A DNA stretch of 64,000 nucleotides from Faecalicatena sp. Marseille-Q4148 (GCA_018228665.1 CP073692.1:1748046-1812045); one strand, 5' to 3'. Positions 17,149 to 26,381 are shown, counted from the first letter of the stretch. Program-made: numbers and translations. The notes: a model not told the origin generated them from the sequence alone.

Positions 17149-18219
17149 CTACACAAGCAACTCCCACAGATCTGCCAGCGAGCGTACCGTCTTACCACTT
17201 CGCTCCATACATTCCTTCGCATGGAACATGGAGCTTAAAACAGACTCTTCAATCACTTCGGCGGATGCCCGGAACAGGATATCCATCTGATCATCGTGAA
17301 GCATCTGCACAGGCAGGATGCCCTCACTGCATGTATGGGGAATTCTGTTCGCAGTCGTGAATGCAAGCGCAATGTCACCGCTTCCATTCATCATATAAGA
17401 ACCTTCTCTCCCAAGTCCAATCGCACAACGGCGGCAGATCCGCTTCAATTGACGCTCATTCAGCGGAGCATCTGTGGCAAGAATCATAATGATCGATCCT
17501 TTATCCCGCTCCTCAAAGCTTTCCTGCTGCTCTTCTTGCGAAACTTCTGTCAGACCTTCCTTTGATATCTCTTCACTGATTCTTCGTCCCGCTACAAGAA
17601 GATCCCGATACAGACCATGATTACTTAAAACAAGCGCGCCGAGAGTATATTCCTGTTCTCCAATCTCAAATATGCGGGAGGCAGATCCAATTCCTCCTTT
17701 TAGCTGATGACATACCATCCCGCGTCCGGCGCCGACATCACCTTCTGCAAATTCCTCTGCTGCCCGCGCAATTGCTTCCCTGGCATGCGCTTCTGTTACT
17801 GCTCTTTTGCGGATATCATTAATCCTTCCATCATTGCACTCGCATACGACCGGATTCACAGTCCCTGTTGTGCGTCCGATTTCTGTATTCTCATCCAACA
17901 TATAGTCAATCAGACCATTGGCTGCAGCGCCCACGCCAAAAGTATTTGTCAACAAAATCGGCGTCTCAAGAAAGCCCATTTCATCCACTTCCACAAGCCC
18001 GATTGTTTTTCCAAATCCATTCAGCACCTGACTGGCTGCCATTACTTTATCCTGAAACAGATTCCCCGGATGGGGCAGAACTGCCGTTACACCAGTGTGT
18101 GTATTTCCATTATCAATCGTTACATGGCCAACTCTCACGCCTTCTACATCCGTGATTAAGTTTCTCCTTCCCGGTTTCATTTCTCCAATGTTAAGTTTCC
18201 ATCGTTTGCTAAGTCCCAT
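17149..18219 (-). CDS. P1 family peptidase (DmpA / S58, N-terminal nucleophile)
   Basis: A 356-residue Ntn-fold aminopeptidase-like protein. The N-terminal part has ITDVEGVRVGHVT and NTHTGVTAVLPHPGNLF, then VDEMGFLETPILLTNTFGVG; the centre has GAGRGMVCHQLKGGIGSASR. The expected self-cleavage site is Gly241-Ser242 in KGSIIMILATDAPLNERQLKR, with the serine becoming the nucleophile. The protein ends with a helical TIEESV-like segment. There is no signal peptide. It probably acts on small peptides or amino acid derivatives. Confidence 0.88.
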   Translation of the reverse strand: MGLSKRWKLNIGEMKPGRRNLITDVEGVRVGHVTIDNGNTHTGVTAVLPHPGNLFQDKVMAASQVLNGFGKTIGLVEVDEMGFLETPILLTNTFGVGAAANGLIDYMLDENTEIGRTTGTVNPVVCECNDGRINDIRKRAVTEAHAREAIARAAEEFAEGDVGAGRGMVCHQLKGGIGSASRIFEIGEQEYTLGALVLSNHGLYRDLLVAGRRISEEISKEGLTEVSQEEQQESFEERDKGSIIMILATDAPLNERQLKRICRRCAIGLGREGSYMMNGSGDIALAFTTANRIPHTCSEGILPVQMLHDDQMDILFRASAEVIEESVLSSMFHAKECMERSGKTVRSLADLWELLV

Positions 18220-18257
18220 GATGCTTTATCCTTCCAAATTTCTTGTTTTAAACTCTT

Positions 18258-19124
18258 TTATGCCCATGCATAAACAGGCTCTTTCTCACTCCAGACAGCG
18301 ATTGCCTCGTCTACCTTCGCCAACATTTTTTCCTTATCTTGCGGCAAAATACCTCTGACACGCACTTCCACAAAATCATGGAATCCGTCATAACTAAGAC
18401 CGTCTGCCTCTAATCGTTCCAGAAGTCTTCGCTCCTCTTTTAGATTCTCCACCTCATCTGCCGGAACAAATCTTCCCGCCTGAATCTCCTTATAAAGAGG
18501 CGCTTTGTCGTGTAAAAACATTGAAAAATTAATTACTTTTCCCGGTTTTGTTCTATTAAAAAACTCTGCTGTCTTCTCCGCATTCTCCAGTCCCCGTCCT
18601 GCCCCGGCAATTCCGGTCATCATATGTGCGTTATAGATCAGCCCTGCTGTCTTAGCCCTTTCAATCTCCCGGTAAGCTTCCGCAAGCGTATGATCCTTCT
18701 TCATAAATCGAAGCACATCATCACAACCGCTTTCTATTCCGAGATAAAGATTGCGAACCCCTTCTTCAAACAGGCGATTCAGATCTGCATCGCTCTTTTC
18801 ACGAAGGTTCGTTACCGTTGCGTCCATATTGATCTCCATACATGCCGGAAAATGTATATGAATCAGTTCCAGAATCCGCAGCAGACGTTCCATCGACATA
18901 CCAAATGCATTGCCGTCTCCGAGAAAAATCTGTTTCGGATTACCTCCTGCTTCCTTTACCCGCAGGATTTCCTTTTCTATCTGCTCCATCGGAAGTTCCC
19001 GATATTTCAAATGTTTAAACAGGGTACAAAATGTACACAAATTATAAGAACAGCCCACCGCAACCGGAAGCATATAGGAAGAACGTTCCATTGGCGGTCT
19101 GCATATTTGACCTTCATACTGCAT
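18258..19124 (-). CDS. Radical SAM protein (Elp3/HemN-like fold)
   Basis: A 288-residue radical SAM enzyme. The cluster cysteines are in GCSYNLCTFCTLF (about residues 24-36), spaced Cx4Cx2C as in many short Elp3-like members. FLGDGNAFGMS, MDATVTN and LYLGIESGCDDVLRFMKK follow, as usual for the SAM barrel. It has no recognisable extra domain, so the substrate is unknown. It is upstream of and in the same direction as the P1 peptidase, 38 bases apart. Confidence 0.85.
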   Translation of the reverse strand: MQYEGQICRPPMERSSYMLPVAVGCSYNLCTFCTLFKHLKYRELPMEQIEKEILRVKEAGGNPKQIFLGDGNAFGMSMERLLRILELIHIHFPACMEINMDATVTNLREKSDADLNRLFEEGVRNLYLGIESGCDDVLRFMKKDHTLAEAYREIERAKTAGLIYNAHMMTGIAGAGRGLENAEKTAEFFNRTKPGKVINFSMFLHDKAPLYKEIQAGRFVPADEVENLKEERRLLERLEADGLSYDGFHDFVEVRVRGILPQDKEKMLAKVDEAIAVWSEKEPVYAWA

Positions 19125-19193
19125 ACAGACACCTCCTTAATTCTGAACAAAATTTTCTCTTTTCAGTATATCATACCTGCGGAAATTGTCTAT

Positions 19194-19271
19194 TATTTAG
19201 AAAATTTTCTAAATAGCTATTGCATTTTCCGTTTTACTGATATATATTATATTTAGAAATATTTCTAAATA
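19194..19271 (+). promoter_or_regulatory. Promoter with two perfect 22-bp palindromes (ArsR/SdpR-type operator)
   Basis: TATTTAGAAAA and its complement (19194-19215), and TATTTAGAAAT and its complement (19250-19271), differ only at the centre and are 56 bp apart centre to centre. Between them TTGCAT, a 17-base gap and TATATT make a promoter; the second palindrome overlaps the -10 and start. This fits autorepression of arsR-sdpI. Confidence 0.8.
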
Positions 19272-19302
19272 GTTTTATTTATGTTCGAAACGAGGTGAGA
19301 AC

Positions 19303-19572
19303 TTGTCATTTGCCGATACTTTTAAAGCACTTTCCGATCCTGTCCGGCGTGAGATCCTTCTCATGCTAAAAGACGGAAAAAAACTTCCGGCCGGAGAGAT
19401 TGCCGAACAATTTGATATGACACACGCAACAATCTCCTATCATTTATCACAATTAAAAAAAGCCGGATTAGTAACTGAAACCAAATATAAAAATTATGTC
19501 TATTATGAAATCAACGTCTCTGTATTCGAAGAGATTATGCTATGGTTTTCACAATTTAAGGAGGACTCATAA
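19303..19572 (+). CDS. ArsR/SmtB family regulator (SdpR-like)
   Basis: An 89-residue winged-helix repressor starting at TTG after GAGGTGAG. It has FKALSDPVRREILLMLKDGKKLPAGEIAEQFDMTHATISYHLSQLKKAGLV, the complete ArsR helix-turn-helix, followed by the wing TKYKNYVYYEIN. It lacks the CxC metal site. Its stop overlaps the start of the SdpI-like gene (TAATG). The order matches sdpR-sdpI of Bacillus, where the regulator is bound by the membrane partner. Confidence 0.88.
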   Translation: MSFADTFKALSDPVRREILLMLKDGKKLPAGEIAEQFDMTHATISYHLSQLKKAGLVTETKYKNYVYYEINVSVFEEIMLWFSQFKEDS

Positions 19573-20204
19573 TGAAAACAAAGAAAACCTTACTGATTAT
19601 TACAACACTTGTATGTCTGCTGCCAATGCTCATTGCCGCATTCGTCTATCAGGACCTTCCGGCGCAGATCGCTACTCACTGGGGTGCAGATGGAACACCT
19701 AACGGCTACTCATCCAAAGCTTTTGCCTGCTTCGGATTACCGGCAATCATGGCTGGACTGAATATTTTCGTTAATATTCTTTTGGATAATGATCCAAAAC
19801 GCAAAAATGTCAACAACCGTATTTTAATGGTTTCCAAATGGTGTATTCCGGTTGTTTCACTTGTTGCATCTACTCTGACGCTTGCTTTTGCACTTGGCTA
19901 CAAAGTTTCCATTAGCCGGATCACACCTGCAATGGTCGGTGTGCTGCTGATCGCGCTTGGCAACTACCTTCCAAAATGCAAACAAAATTACACCGTGGGA
20001 ATTAAACTTCCCTGGACACTCAACAGCGAAGAAAACTGGAATCGCACCCACCATCTGTCCGGATACCTGTTCATTCTGGCTGGAATTGTTATGGCAATCG
20101 CTGCATTTATTCCAAGTGCCGCTTTTCTTACATTGCCATTCATCCTCATAGCAGCCATCATACCAATGCTATATTCCTTTGTGTTGTTTAAAAAAGGGAT
20201 TTAA
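19572..20204 (+). CDS. SdpI/DUF1648 family membrane protein
   Basis: A 210-residue protein with six predicted helices. The N-terminal DUF1648-type segment LPAQIATHWGADGTPNGYSSK (about 33-53) is diagnostic. It is followed by the SdpI domain with LGNYLPKCKQNYTVGIKLPWTLNSEENWNRTHHLSGYLF. In Bacillus SdpI gives immunity to the SDP toxin and relieves repression by SdpR. An immunity or signal role is inferred here; no toxin gene is nearby. Confidence 0.85.
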   Translation: MKTKKTLLIITTLVCLLPMLIAAFVYQDLPAQIATHWGADGTPNGYSSKAFACFGLPAIMAGLNIFVNILLDNDPKRKNVNNRILMVSKWCIPVVSLVASTLTLAFALGYKVSISRITPAMVGVLLIALGNYLPKCKQNYTVGIKLPWTLNSEENWNRTHHLSGYLFILAGIVMAIAAFIPSAAFLTLPFILIAAIIPMLYSFVLFKKGI

Positions 20205-20214
20205 ACTGAAAAAC

Positions 20215-20242
20215 GGCAGGAAATCCTAAACGATTCCCTGCC
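20215..20242. terminator. Bidirectional terminator between sdpI and GNAT genes
   Basis: GGCAGG/CCTGCC with inner AATC/GATT pairs. T-runs follow on both strands (ATTTTG on plus, GTTTTTC on minus). It lies over the end of the convergent GNAT gene. Confidence 0.75.
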
Positions 20243-20780
20243 ATTTTGCTATCCACTGTTCTTTTGTCATCAAATTTGTATGGCCAATCCTTGTCTCATT
20301 CATCAAAGGAACCGGCACATCATTACACGTATGATGGTAAACAAATCCCAGTTTCTCCTGCACCCGCTTTGATTTATAATTGCCATCATAATATCCACAC
20401 CAGATTGCAGACATATTAAGAGTTTCAAAACCGTATCGTATCAGTTCCTTTGCCGCTTCAGGCATATATCCTCTTCCCCAAAACGGTTTTCCAAGCCAAT
20501 ATCCCAGCTCACATTCATCATCTCGATCTGTCATATCAGTATGTCCGTTTAATTTCAGTTCGATAGATCCTATCGCGATGTTATTAGATTTTTCACAAAT
20601 TGCATAACATTCTGCACTATTAAGAACATTTTGAATAACCCTCAGGCTTTCTTCTATATTTTTATGGGGAGGCCATCCGGCAATCGGTCCTACCTCAGGA
20701 TCTTTTGCGTATTCATATAAGCTTTGTGCATCAGACACGTCCCAGGGACGTAATATCAGCCTTTCTGTATGTAATATCAT
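20226..20780 (-). CDS. GNAT N-acetyltransferase (RimJ/RimL type)
   Basis: A 184-residue acetyl-CoA-dependent transferase. It begins ILHTERLILRPWDVSDAQSLYEYAKDPEVG, the RimJ/RimL-like start. It has CELGYWLGKPFWGRGYMPEAAKELIRYGFETL (acetyl-CoA loop near residues 90-120) and NYKSKRVQEKLGF near 130. The target is unknown; it could be a ribosomal protein N-terminus or a small molecule. It converges with sdpI. Confidence 0.88.
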   Translation of the reverse strand: MILHTERLILRPWDVSDAQSLYEYAKDPEVGPIAGWPPHKNIEESLRVIQNVLNSAECYAICEKSNNIAIGSIELKLNGHTDMTDRDDECELGYWLGKPFWGRGYMPEAAKELIRYGFETLNMSAIWCGYYDGNYKSKRVQEKLGFVYHHTCNDVPVPLMNETRIGHTNLMTKEQWIAKWQGIV

Positions 20781-20802
20781 AACTTGACACCTCCAAATTC
20801 AT

Positions 20803-22005
20803 CTATTGTTGTCTGCTTCTTGCTTTCCCGACTTTTTTCTTTAAAATCAGCAATCCAAACACCAGGAAAACCGGGAAAATTGTAGCTGTAAGCAATCCTG
20901 TTTTCAGATTACCGCCTGCCATTTCAGAAAGACTTCCTACCATAGCAGGACTTACCATAGCGCCCAAATCTCCTGCTAACGCCAGAAATGCGAACATTGC
21001 AGTACCGCCTCTTGGACACTTCTGCGAGGATATGCTGATAGATCCCGGCCACATAATACCAACTGCCAAGCCACAAAAAGCACAGCCGGCAAGTCCGAGA
21101 ATCGGCAGCGTGGAAAGGGATGCGACCAAATAACATCCGGCACACATAATTCCACAACCCAGCATCACCTTGATCAGATCAAGTTTTTCACTGAACTTTC
21201 CGTACAGCATACGGGATATCCCCATAAACATTGCAAACAAACACGGTCCTGCTAAATCGCCGACTGTTTTAGATACACCGATAGCAGATTCGGTAAATGC
21301 AGACGCCCATTGCGCCATAGTTGCTTCTGATGCCCCCGAACAAACCATAAGTATTATCATCAACCAGAAAACCGGTGTTTTCAGCAGTTTGCGAATGCCC
21401 ATACTCTTGCCGTCTTCAATCAATCGTTCGATCGGGCAGCGAATAAAGTTAAATGTGTTATAGAGCGGCACCAATGCCCAGATAAAAGTAAGTATCTTCC
21501 AGTTTTCTACGCCAAATACAACAAAGAAGAGCGTAGAACCCAAAATAACTCCCATCGCTCCCCAGCAATAGAAGGAATGTAATAGACTCATCATTCCATC
21601 TTTATTCTCAAAAGGACAAGCTTCAACGATAGGACTTACCAAAACCTCAATAAGACCGCTTCCTATAGCATAAAGTACTACTGAAATCAAAATTCCCATA
21701 AACGGTAAAGGAAGCACTTCCGGCAAAATTGCCATAAACACAAGACCTACCGATGACAATACCTGAGATGCAACGACGCACATACGGTAGCCTACTTTGT
21801 CGGCAAATTTGGTAGCCGCAAGATCAACGAGCAATTGCGTCAAATAGAATACCAAAGGAATCATTGCAATCTTTTCAAGAGTGATTCCGTAAGTGTTTTT
21901 GAATGTTAAAAATAATAGTGGAGCAAAGTTGGCAGATATAGCTTGTGTCACAAAACCAAGATAACAGGCTATAAGTGTTTTTTTGTAATTCTTTTCTTTT
22001 GTCAT
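20803..22005 (-). CDS. MFS transporter
   Basis: A 400-residue major facilitator with about twelve hydrophobic helices, starting MTKEKNYKKTLIACYLGFVTQAISANF at 22005 after GAAGGG; an ATG 15 bases upstream has no site. The loop between helices 2 and 3 reads ATKFADKVGYRMCVVAS. It resembles sugar or fucose-permease-like MFS proteins by length and loop pattern, but the substrate is open. The divergent AraC regulator is not adjacent by promoter; both read the same way. Confidence 0.82.
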   Translation of the reverse strand: MTKEKNYKKTLIACYLGFVTQAISANFAPLLFLTFKNTYGITLEKIAMIPLVFYLTQLLVDLAATKFADKVGYRMCVVASQVLSSVGLVFMAILPEVLPLPFMGILISVVLYAIGSGLIEVLVSPIVEACPFENKDGMMSLLHSFYCWGAMGVILGSTLFFVVFGVENWKILTFIWALVPLYNTFNFIRCPIERLIEDGKSMGIRKLLKTPVFWLMIILMVCSGASEATMAQWASAFTESAIGVSKTVGDLAGPCLFAMFMGISRMLYGKFSEKLDLIKVMLGCGIMCAGCYLVASLSTLPILGLAGCAFCGLAVGIMWPGSISISSQKCPRGGTAMFAFLALAGDLGAMVSPAMVGSLSEMAGGNLKTGLLTATIFPVFLVFGLLILKKKVGKARSRQQ

Positions 22006-22100
22006 GATGATTCCCTTCATTTTTAAGCAATAATTTCTTAATTCTAATCATAACATCATAACACTTGTTAAAAAAGTCACAAAAGCACCAATATTAAGCA

Positions 22101-22991
22101 CTATTTACCCATATCACTCTTTTGACTTGGAGCATATCCATATCTTTTTTTGAATTGACGGCTAAAATAATTTACCGAGTTAAAACCGCAGGCATAGCTG
22201 ATCTGTTGAAGTGTTTGTGTTTGTTCACGCAATAACTGACGAGCTATTTGAAGCCTATATTGAATCAGCATAGCCACCGGAGAACACCCCATATATGTCT
22301 GAAAACATCGCCCGGCTTCGCTGCGGCTAATATCTGCAGCTTTGGCAATGTCCTCAAGCGTTACCGGTTCAGCATAATTTTCATAGATATACGTCAGCAT
22401 CTTTTGAAGACGAATTTGATTATTAATCTGTATCCGTGTTGCCTTCGCCTTCGAAAGTTCTGTGAAATTACTGGATATAAATTCAAATATACCGCTAATA
22501 TTACGCTGTACAGCTAATTCATAGCATGGGGCTTTCTCATTCATTTTCCTGTAAGTGTCTTTGATTAAACAGTTGATCTCGCTGTGGGAACGGTCGTGAT
22601 GCCGAAATACAACAAACGACAACGAATCGCATTGAATAATCGGACGTATGTATTTTTGATAAATAGTACTTGCTTCCGTAGCCAGAAGTGTTCCTGAAAA
22701 TACGATATTTGGCATCGGATCTGCTACAGTACCGGCTAACTGTCTTATCCCATGCAGCATATTTCCGTTGACAAATATACTATCGCCCGCTTCCAATGTG
22801 ATGTGCTGTTTCCCAACTTGATAATCTAAAATTCCGTATTCTGCTGTTGCAATCTCAAAATCAGGATGCCAATGTAAAGGTCCTGCCCAGTCAGGCAAAT
22901 CAGCAAGTTCATCATGAAAATAGGTAATCGGAAATTCTATAGCATTGTGCGGTATATATTCTCTTAATTGATGATCAAGAATTATCGGCAT
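22101..22991 (-). CDS. AraC family transcriptional regulator with cupin sensor
   Basis: A 296-residue activator. The N-terminal cupin part has PLHWHPDFEIATAEYGILDYQVG and LEAGDSIFVNGNMLHGI (about 38-86). The C-terminal double helix-turn-helix has LEDIAKAADISRSEAGRCFQTYMGCSPVAMLIQYRLQIARQLL then ISYACGFNSVNYFSRQFKKRYGYAPSQ. It reads towards the MFS gene 95 bases away and is a plausible regulator of it. Confidence 0.88.
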   Translation of the reverse strand: MPIILDHQLREYIPHNAIEFPITYFHDELADLPDWAGPLHWHPDFEIATAEYGILDYQVGKQHITLEAGDSIFVNGNMLHGIRQLAGTVADPMPNIVFSGTLLATEASTIYQKYIRPIIQCDSLSFVVFRHHDRSHSEINCLIKDTYRKMNEKAPCYELAVQRNISGIFEFISSNFTELSKAKATRIQINNQIRLQKMLTYIYENYAEPVTLEDIAKAADISRSEAGRCFQTYMGCSPVAMLIQYRLQIARQLLREQTQTLQQISYACGFNSVNYFSRQFKKRYGYAPSQKSDMGK

Positions 22992-23323
22992 ATCTTTGAC
23001 ACTCCCTTATGATTATTTACCCTCCGGGCATCCCTCTCCATTTCATTATCCACAAATTGCGGGATTTTTTTTGGATTGTTCCCACGCATTGCAGGAACTT
23101 TAAATATTGTTATTTAGATAGTATTCGCTCTGTGACTGCAGATAATAGCTAAAGTCCCGTCCGTTCTTTTCTTCGGTACACTTTTTTACCGACTATTTAT
23201 TGCATATATAAAGCCCACATAACAAGCAAAATCTCCTCAAGGTTTATAATACAATAGAGTTTTCAAGAAGCCATTAACCTTGCTTGAATTAATACTCCCC
23301 TTATCAGCAATAAGTTTTATCAT
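22992..23323. other. Intergenic stretch, 332 bases, no gene seen
   Basis: AT-rich sequence between the peptidase gene and the AraC gene. It should hold the AraC promoter on the minus strand, but I see no clear -35/-10 pair, no strong hairpin and no convincing short gene. Confidence 0.4.
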
Positions 23324-24484
23324 CTAAGTCTCTATTATCAACCTATTTTGATAATTACAAGTTACAAAACAATTTTTCCATACATCTTCAATATCATCAA
23401 ATAGTTCTTTAAAACGTATAAAATCATATGGCTTCTCATCATTAAGCATCTTTTCGAATGCCTTGTCTATTTTCTCTTTTCCTATCTTTTTTTCAATTTG
23501 TAATATAGCCAAAGGACCATAAGAATACGAAAGAAATCCATTATTACTTTCCGCATAATTGCAAATAGGTTGAAGTTCGATATTATACTGTTGTATAGTT
23601 GTTTTAAAATCTGTTATAAATAAATTTTCTATATTTTTTGAATCTTTAATTTTCAATTCATCCAGTACTCTTAAAGTAAGATATTGAGTTATTGCCTCAT
23701 CAAAAAAGCGCGATTTTTGTACATCAAGTTTACATTTTGGATTCCAATGCAAATGAATCAATTCATGAATCAAGTATTGTGGGTCATCAAAACTATCTTC
23801 CGTAATAAACAATGTTTTATGATCTGGCATCACAAAACTACCATAACCTGATGGTATTATTACCATCTTTAAATCTGAGAAATAAACTAATTTGTATTTA
23901 TTTAAAATATCATTAACTTTATGTATTAGTCCACTCTTAGATTTAATATCTTTATTCATAATTAAATAATATATCTTGCCAAAGTATTCCTCTTCACATT
24001 GATAATTACCAATAACAAGCACTGGATTGTATCCTTGAAACAAATTGTTATCAATTTCAGATAAATTACTTATGATTGAACGTGTATCATCAATTTCTGC
24101 ATTTATAACAAATTCATCACATGCTTGAGGATATAAATAATGATCCAAAAACTCTTCACTATCAATTTCATAAAACGAAGGATAATAAAGCGTTTCATGC
24201 CTTAATATATAAAATTCATCTTGAGTATTTTCGATAATATATGGATATAATCCACTTTTACCATCTAAAGATCCATAATACGTCATCTGAATCCTTTGTG
24301 CATTAGTTGGTAATTTGATGATCTGCCATTTATCCGCGTGGGTTATTTCACAAGGTGTTTTATTATTATCTATCCAAATTTCATCTACCGTGAATGATTT
24401 ATTTAAATATAATGTATTGTTTTGTATCGGCGCTTCAAAATATCCTTTGATATTATCTTTTAAACATAACTTTAATTTTTTCAT
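23324..24484 (-). CDS. Putative M1-like (gluzincin) zinc metallopeptidase
   Basis: A 386-residue protein with the gluzincin zinc site HELIH (His240-His244) followed after exactly 18 residues by the third ligand in DEAITQYL (Glu263), the M1 spacing HEXXH-X18-E. The N-terminal 200 residues look like a beta-rich M1-type domain (GSLDGKSGLYPYI, then YYPSFYEID). There is no signal peptide and the usual GAMEN exopeptidase motif is absent; at its place stands GYGSFVMPD. It stands alone with AT-rich codons unlike the guaA side. It may be an orphan peptidase of a small-peptide or resistance system. Confidence 0.7.
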   Translation of the reverse strand: MKKLKLCLKDNIKGYFEAPIQNNTLYLNKSFTVDEIWIDNNKTPCEITHADKWQIIKLPTNAQRIQMTYYGSLDGKSGLYPYIIENTQDEFYILRHETLYYPSFYEIDSEEFLDHYLYPQACDEFVINAEIDDTRSIISNLSEIDNNLFQGYNPVLVIGNYQCEEEYFGKIYYLIMNKDIKSKSGLIHKVNDILNKYKLVYFSDLKMVIIPSGYGSFVMPDHKTLFITEDSFDDPQYLIHELIHLHWNPKCKLDVQKSRFFDEAITQYLTLRVLDELKIKDSKNIENLFITDFKTTIQQYNIELQPICNYAESNNGFLSYSYGPLAILQIEKKIGKEKIDKAFEKMLNDEKPYDFIRFKELFDDIEDVWKNCFVTCNYQNRLIIET

Positions 24485-24617
24485 ATGTCTTCTCCTAATA
24501 AATAAATTTAAAACACATTGCTTTTATTAATATACTCTATAAATCTATTCTTCCTTAGTTCAAATAGCAGTATCATTATCATTTCTAATTTGTATCATCA
24601 ATGCTGACACAAATTAT

Positions 24618-24965
24618 TTACCGACATATTAAAATACCTTTCATATATTTTGTTTCATTATGTGTTTTATATATAATAGCCTTCTCCTCTTCAGTACATC
24701 CTATCAATATTTTTATTTCTGAATCCTTTTTCATCAAATCAACAATACATATGATTGCATCTATCTTCTTTTCGCCAGTTCCTAACCATACATCTATCCC
24801 TGCTCCATCCATAGACTCAGTATCTTTCAAATATCCATAATCGACATGATATATAAAATCTGAATATTTAGGATGAGCAGTCCCCTTGGGGCTATCTATT
24901 ACAATTTCCGAATTATTTACCAGTTCATCTAAGGCATTCCAAAATTCATTGTTATAGTTATCCAT
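24618..24965 (-). CDS. Small inorganic-pyrophosphatase-like protein
   Basis: A 115-residue protein starting MDNYNNEFWNALDEL at 24965 after GGAGG. The centre, IVIDSPKGTAHPKYSDFIYHVDYGYLKDTESMDGAGIDVWLG, matches the family I pyrophosphatase pattern (DxPKGS..., VDYGYxxxTxSxDGxxxDV). It is much shorter than a full enzyme (about 170-180 residues) and lacks the later aspartate motif, so activity is doubtful. It starts 108 bases after the guaA stop on the same strand. Confidence 0.65.
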   Translation of the reverse strand: MDNYNNEFWNALDELVNNSEIVIDSPKGTAHPKYSDFIYHVDYGYLKDTESMDGAGIDVWLGTGEKKIDAIICIVDLMKKDSEIKILIGCTEEEKAIIYKTHNETKYMKGILICR

Positions 24966-25073
24966 ACCCTTTCCTCCACAGTTAGAATCGGTTATCTTTT
25001 GTAATTTTGTACTCAAACCACATAGCAAGAGCCCGGGAACCCGCATAAACGCTAGATTTCCGAGCTCCATTTT

Positions 25074-26381
25074 TTATTCCCACTCGATTGTCGCATTCGG
25101 TTTCGGACTCATATCATAGCAGACGCGATTTACATTCTTAACTTCTTTCATAATTCGGTCTGTAATCTTCAATAAAATATCCCAGTCAATTTTCTCGATT
25201 GTTGCTGTCATAGCATCCACTGTATTTACTGCACGGATAATAACCGGATACTCAAAGCTTCTTGCATTGTCACGCACACCAACTGATTTAAAATCCGGAA
25301 CAACTGTAAAATACTGCCATACAGTTTTATCCAAACCTGCTTTTGCAAATTCTTCACGAAGAATCGCATCTGATTCCCGCACTGCTTCGAGTCTCTCCCT
25401 TGTAATCGCTCCGAGACATCTAACGCCAAGCCCCGGTCCCGGGAACGGCTGTCTATATACCATATCAGCAGGAAGTCCAAGCTCAATTCCACATGCACGC
25501 ACTTCATCTTTGAATAACTGTTTCAAAGGCTCTACCAGTGCAAACTGCAGGTCTTCCGGAAGACCGCCTACATTGTGGTGGGATTTTACCATCTTCGCTG
25601 TCTTTGTTCCGCTCTCTACAATATCCGGATAAATTGTTCCCTGTCCAAGGAAATCAATGCCTTCTAACTTACGGGCTTCTTCTTCAAATACACGGATAAA
25701 TTCTGCTCCGATGATCTTACGTTTTTCTTCCGGATCTGCAACATTTTCCAGTTTTCCTAAAAAGCGCTCTGTTGCATCGACATAAACTAAATTTGCATCC
25801 ATTTTATCGCGGAACTGTTCCACAACACTCTCGGATTCTCCCTTTCTCATCAGACCATGATTTACATGTACGCAAGTCAGCTGCTTGCCAATTGCCTTAA
25901 TCAAAAGAGCTGCCACAACAGAACTATCCACACCGCCGGATAATGCTAAAAGAACTTTCTTATCTCCTACTTGCCGGCGAACCAGTTCAATCTGGTCTGC
26001 AATAAAATTCTTCATATTCCAGTTTGCTTCCGCATGGCATGTATCAAATACAAACTTCTTCAAAAGTTCCATCGTCTCTTCTTCACAGGTTGGGAATGCC
26101 TCTAACTTTGTCTCACAGAGCGCTTTCTCATGAGCTACTGCCATAACCGGATATCCAGCTTCATAAAGCTCAGCATTAACATCAATTTCCTCCCCATCAA
26201 CGATATGGTTTGGACCGCCATAAATAATAATTCCTTTCACATTCGGCAGTTTTTTCAATTCTTCTGCTGTAATATCATGAGGATAAATCTCACTGTACAC
26301 ACCAAGCGCACGAATCTGGCGTGCCAATACTGTATTTTCTGTACTTCCCAAATCAAGGATAACAATCATGTCCTGTTTCAT
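25074..26381 (-). CDS. guaA: GMP synthase with degenerate, shortened glutaminase domain
   Basis: Makes GMP from XMP. The ATP-pyrophosphatase domain is intact: LALSGGVDSSVVAALL (about 145-160), VNHGLMRKGE, the GEFIRVFEEEA-like segment, RQPFPGPGLGVRCLG and the C-terminal IIRAVNTVDAMTA...SPKPNATIEWE. The N-terminal glutaminase part is only about 120 residues instead of about 190-200. It keeps ILDLGSTENTVLARQIRALGVYSEI and IIIYGGPNHIVD, but where GICYGMQ should be it reads PVMAVAHEK. The later HxE catalytic block is gone. The frame is continuous. It starts at 26381 after AGGAAGG. It probably needs free ammonia or a separate subunit. Confidence 0.9.
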   Translation of the reverse strand: MKQDMIVILDLGSTENTVLARQIRALGVYSEIYPHDITAEELKKLPNVKGIIIYGGPNHIVDGEEIDVNAELYEAGYPVMAVAHEKALCETKLEAFPTCEEETMELLKKFVFDTCHAEANWNMKNFIADQIELVRRQVGDKKVLLALSGGVDSSVVAALLIKAIGKQLTCVHVNHGLMRKGESESVVEQFRDKMDANLVYVDATERFLGKLENVADPEEKRKIIGAEFIRVFEEEARKLEGIDFLGQGTIYPDIVESGTKTAKMVKSHHNVGGLPEDLQFALVEPLKQLFKDEVRACGIELGLPADMVYRQPFPGPGLGVRCLGAITRERLEAVRESDAILREEFAKAGLDKTVWQYFTVVPDFKSVGVRDNARSFEYPVIIRAVNTVDAMTATIEKIDWDILLKITDRIMKEVKNVNRVCYDMSPKPNATIEWE

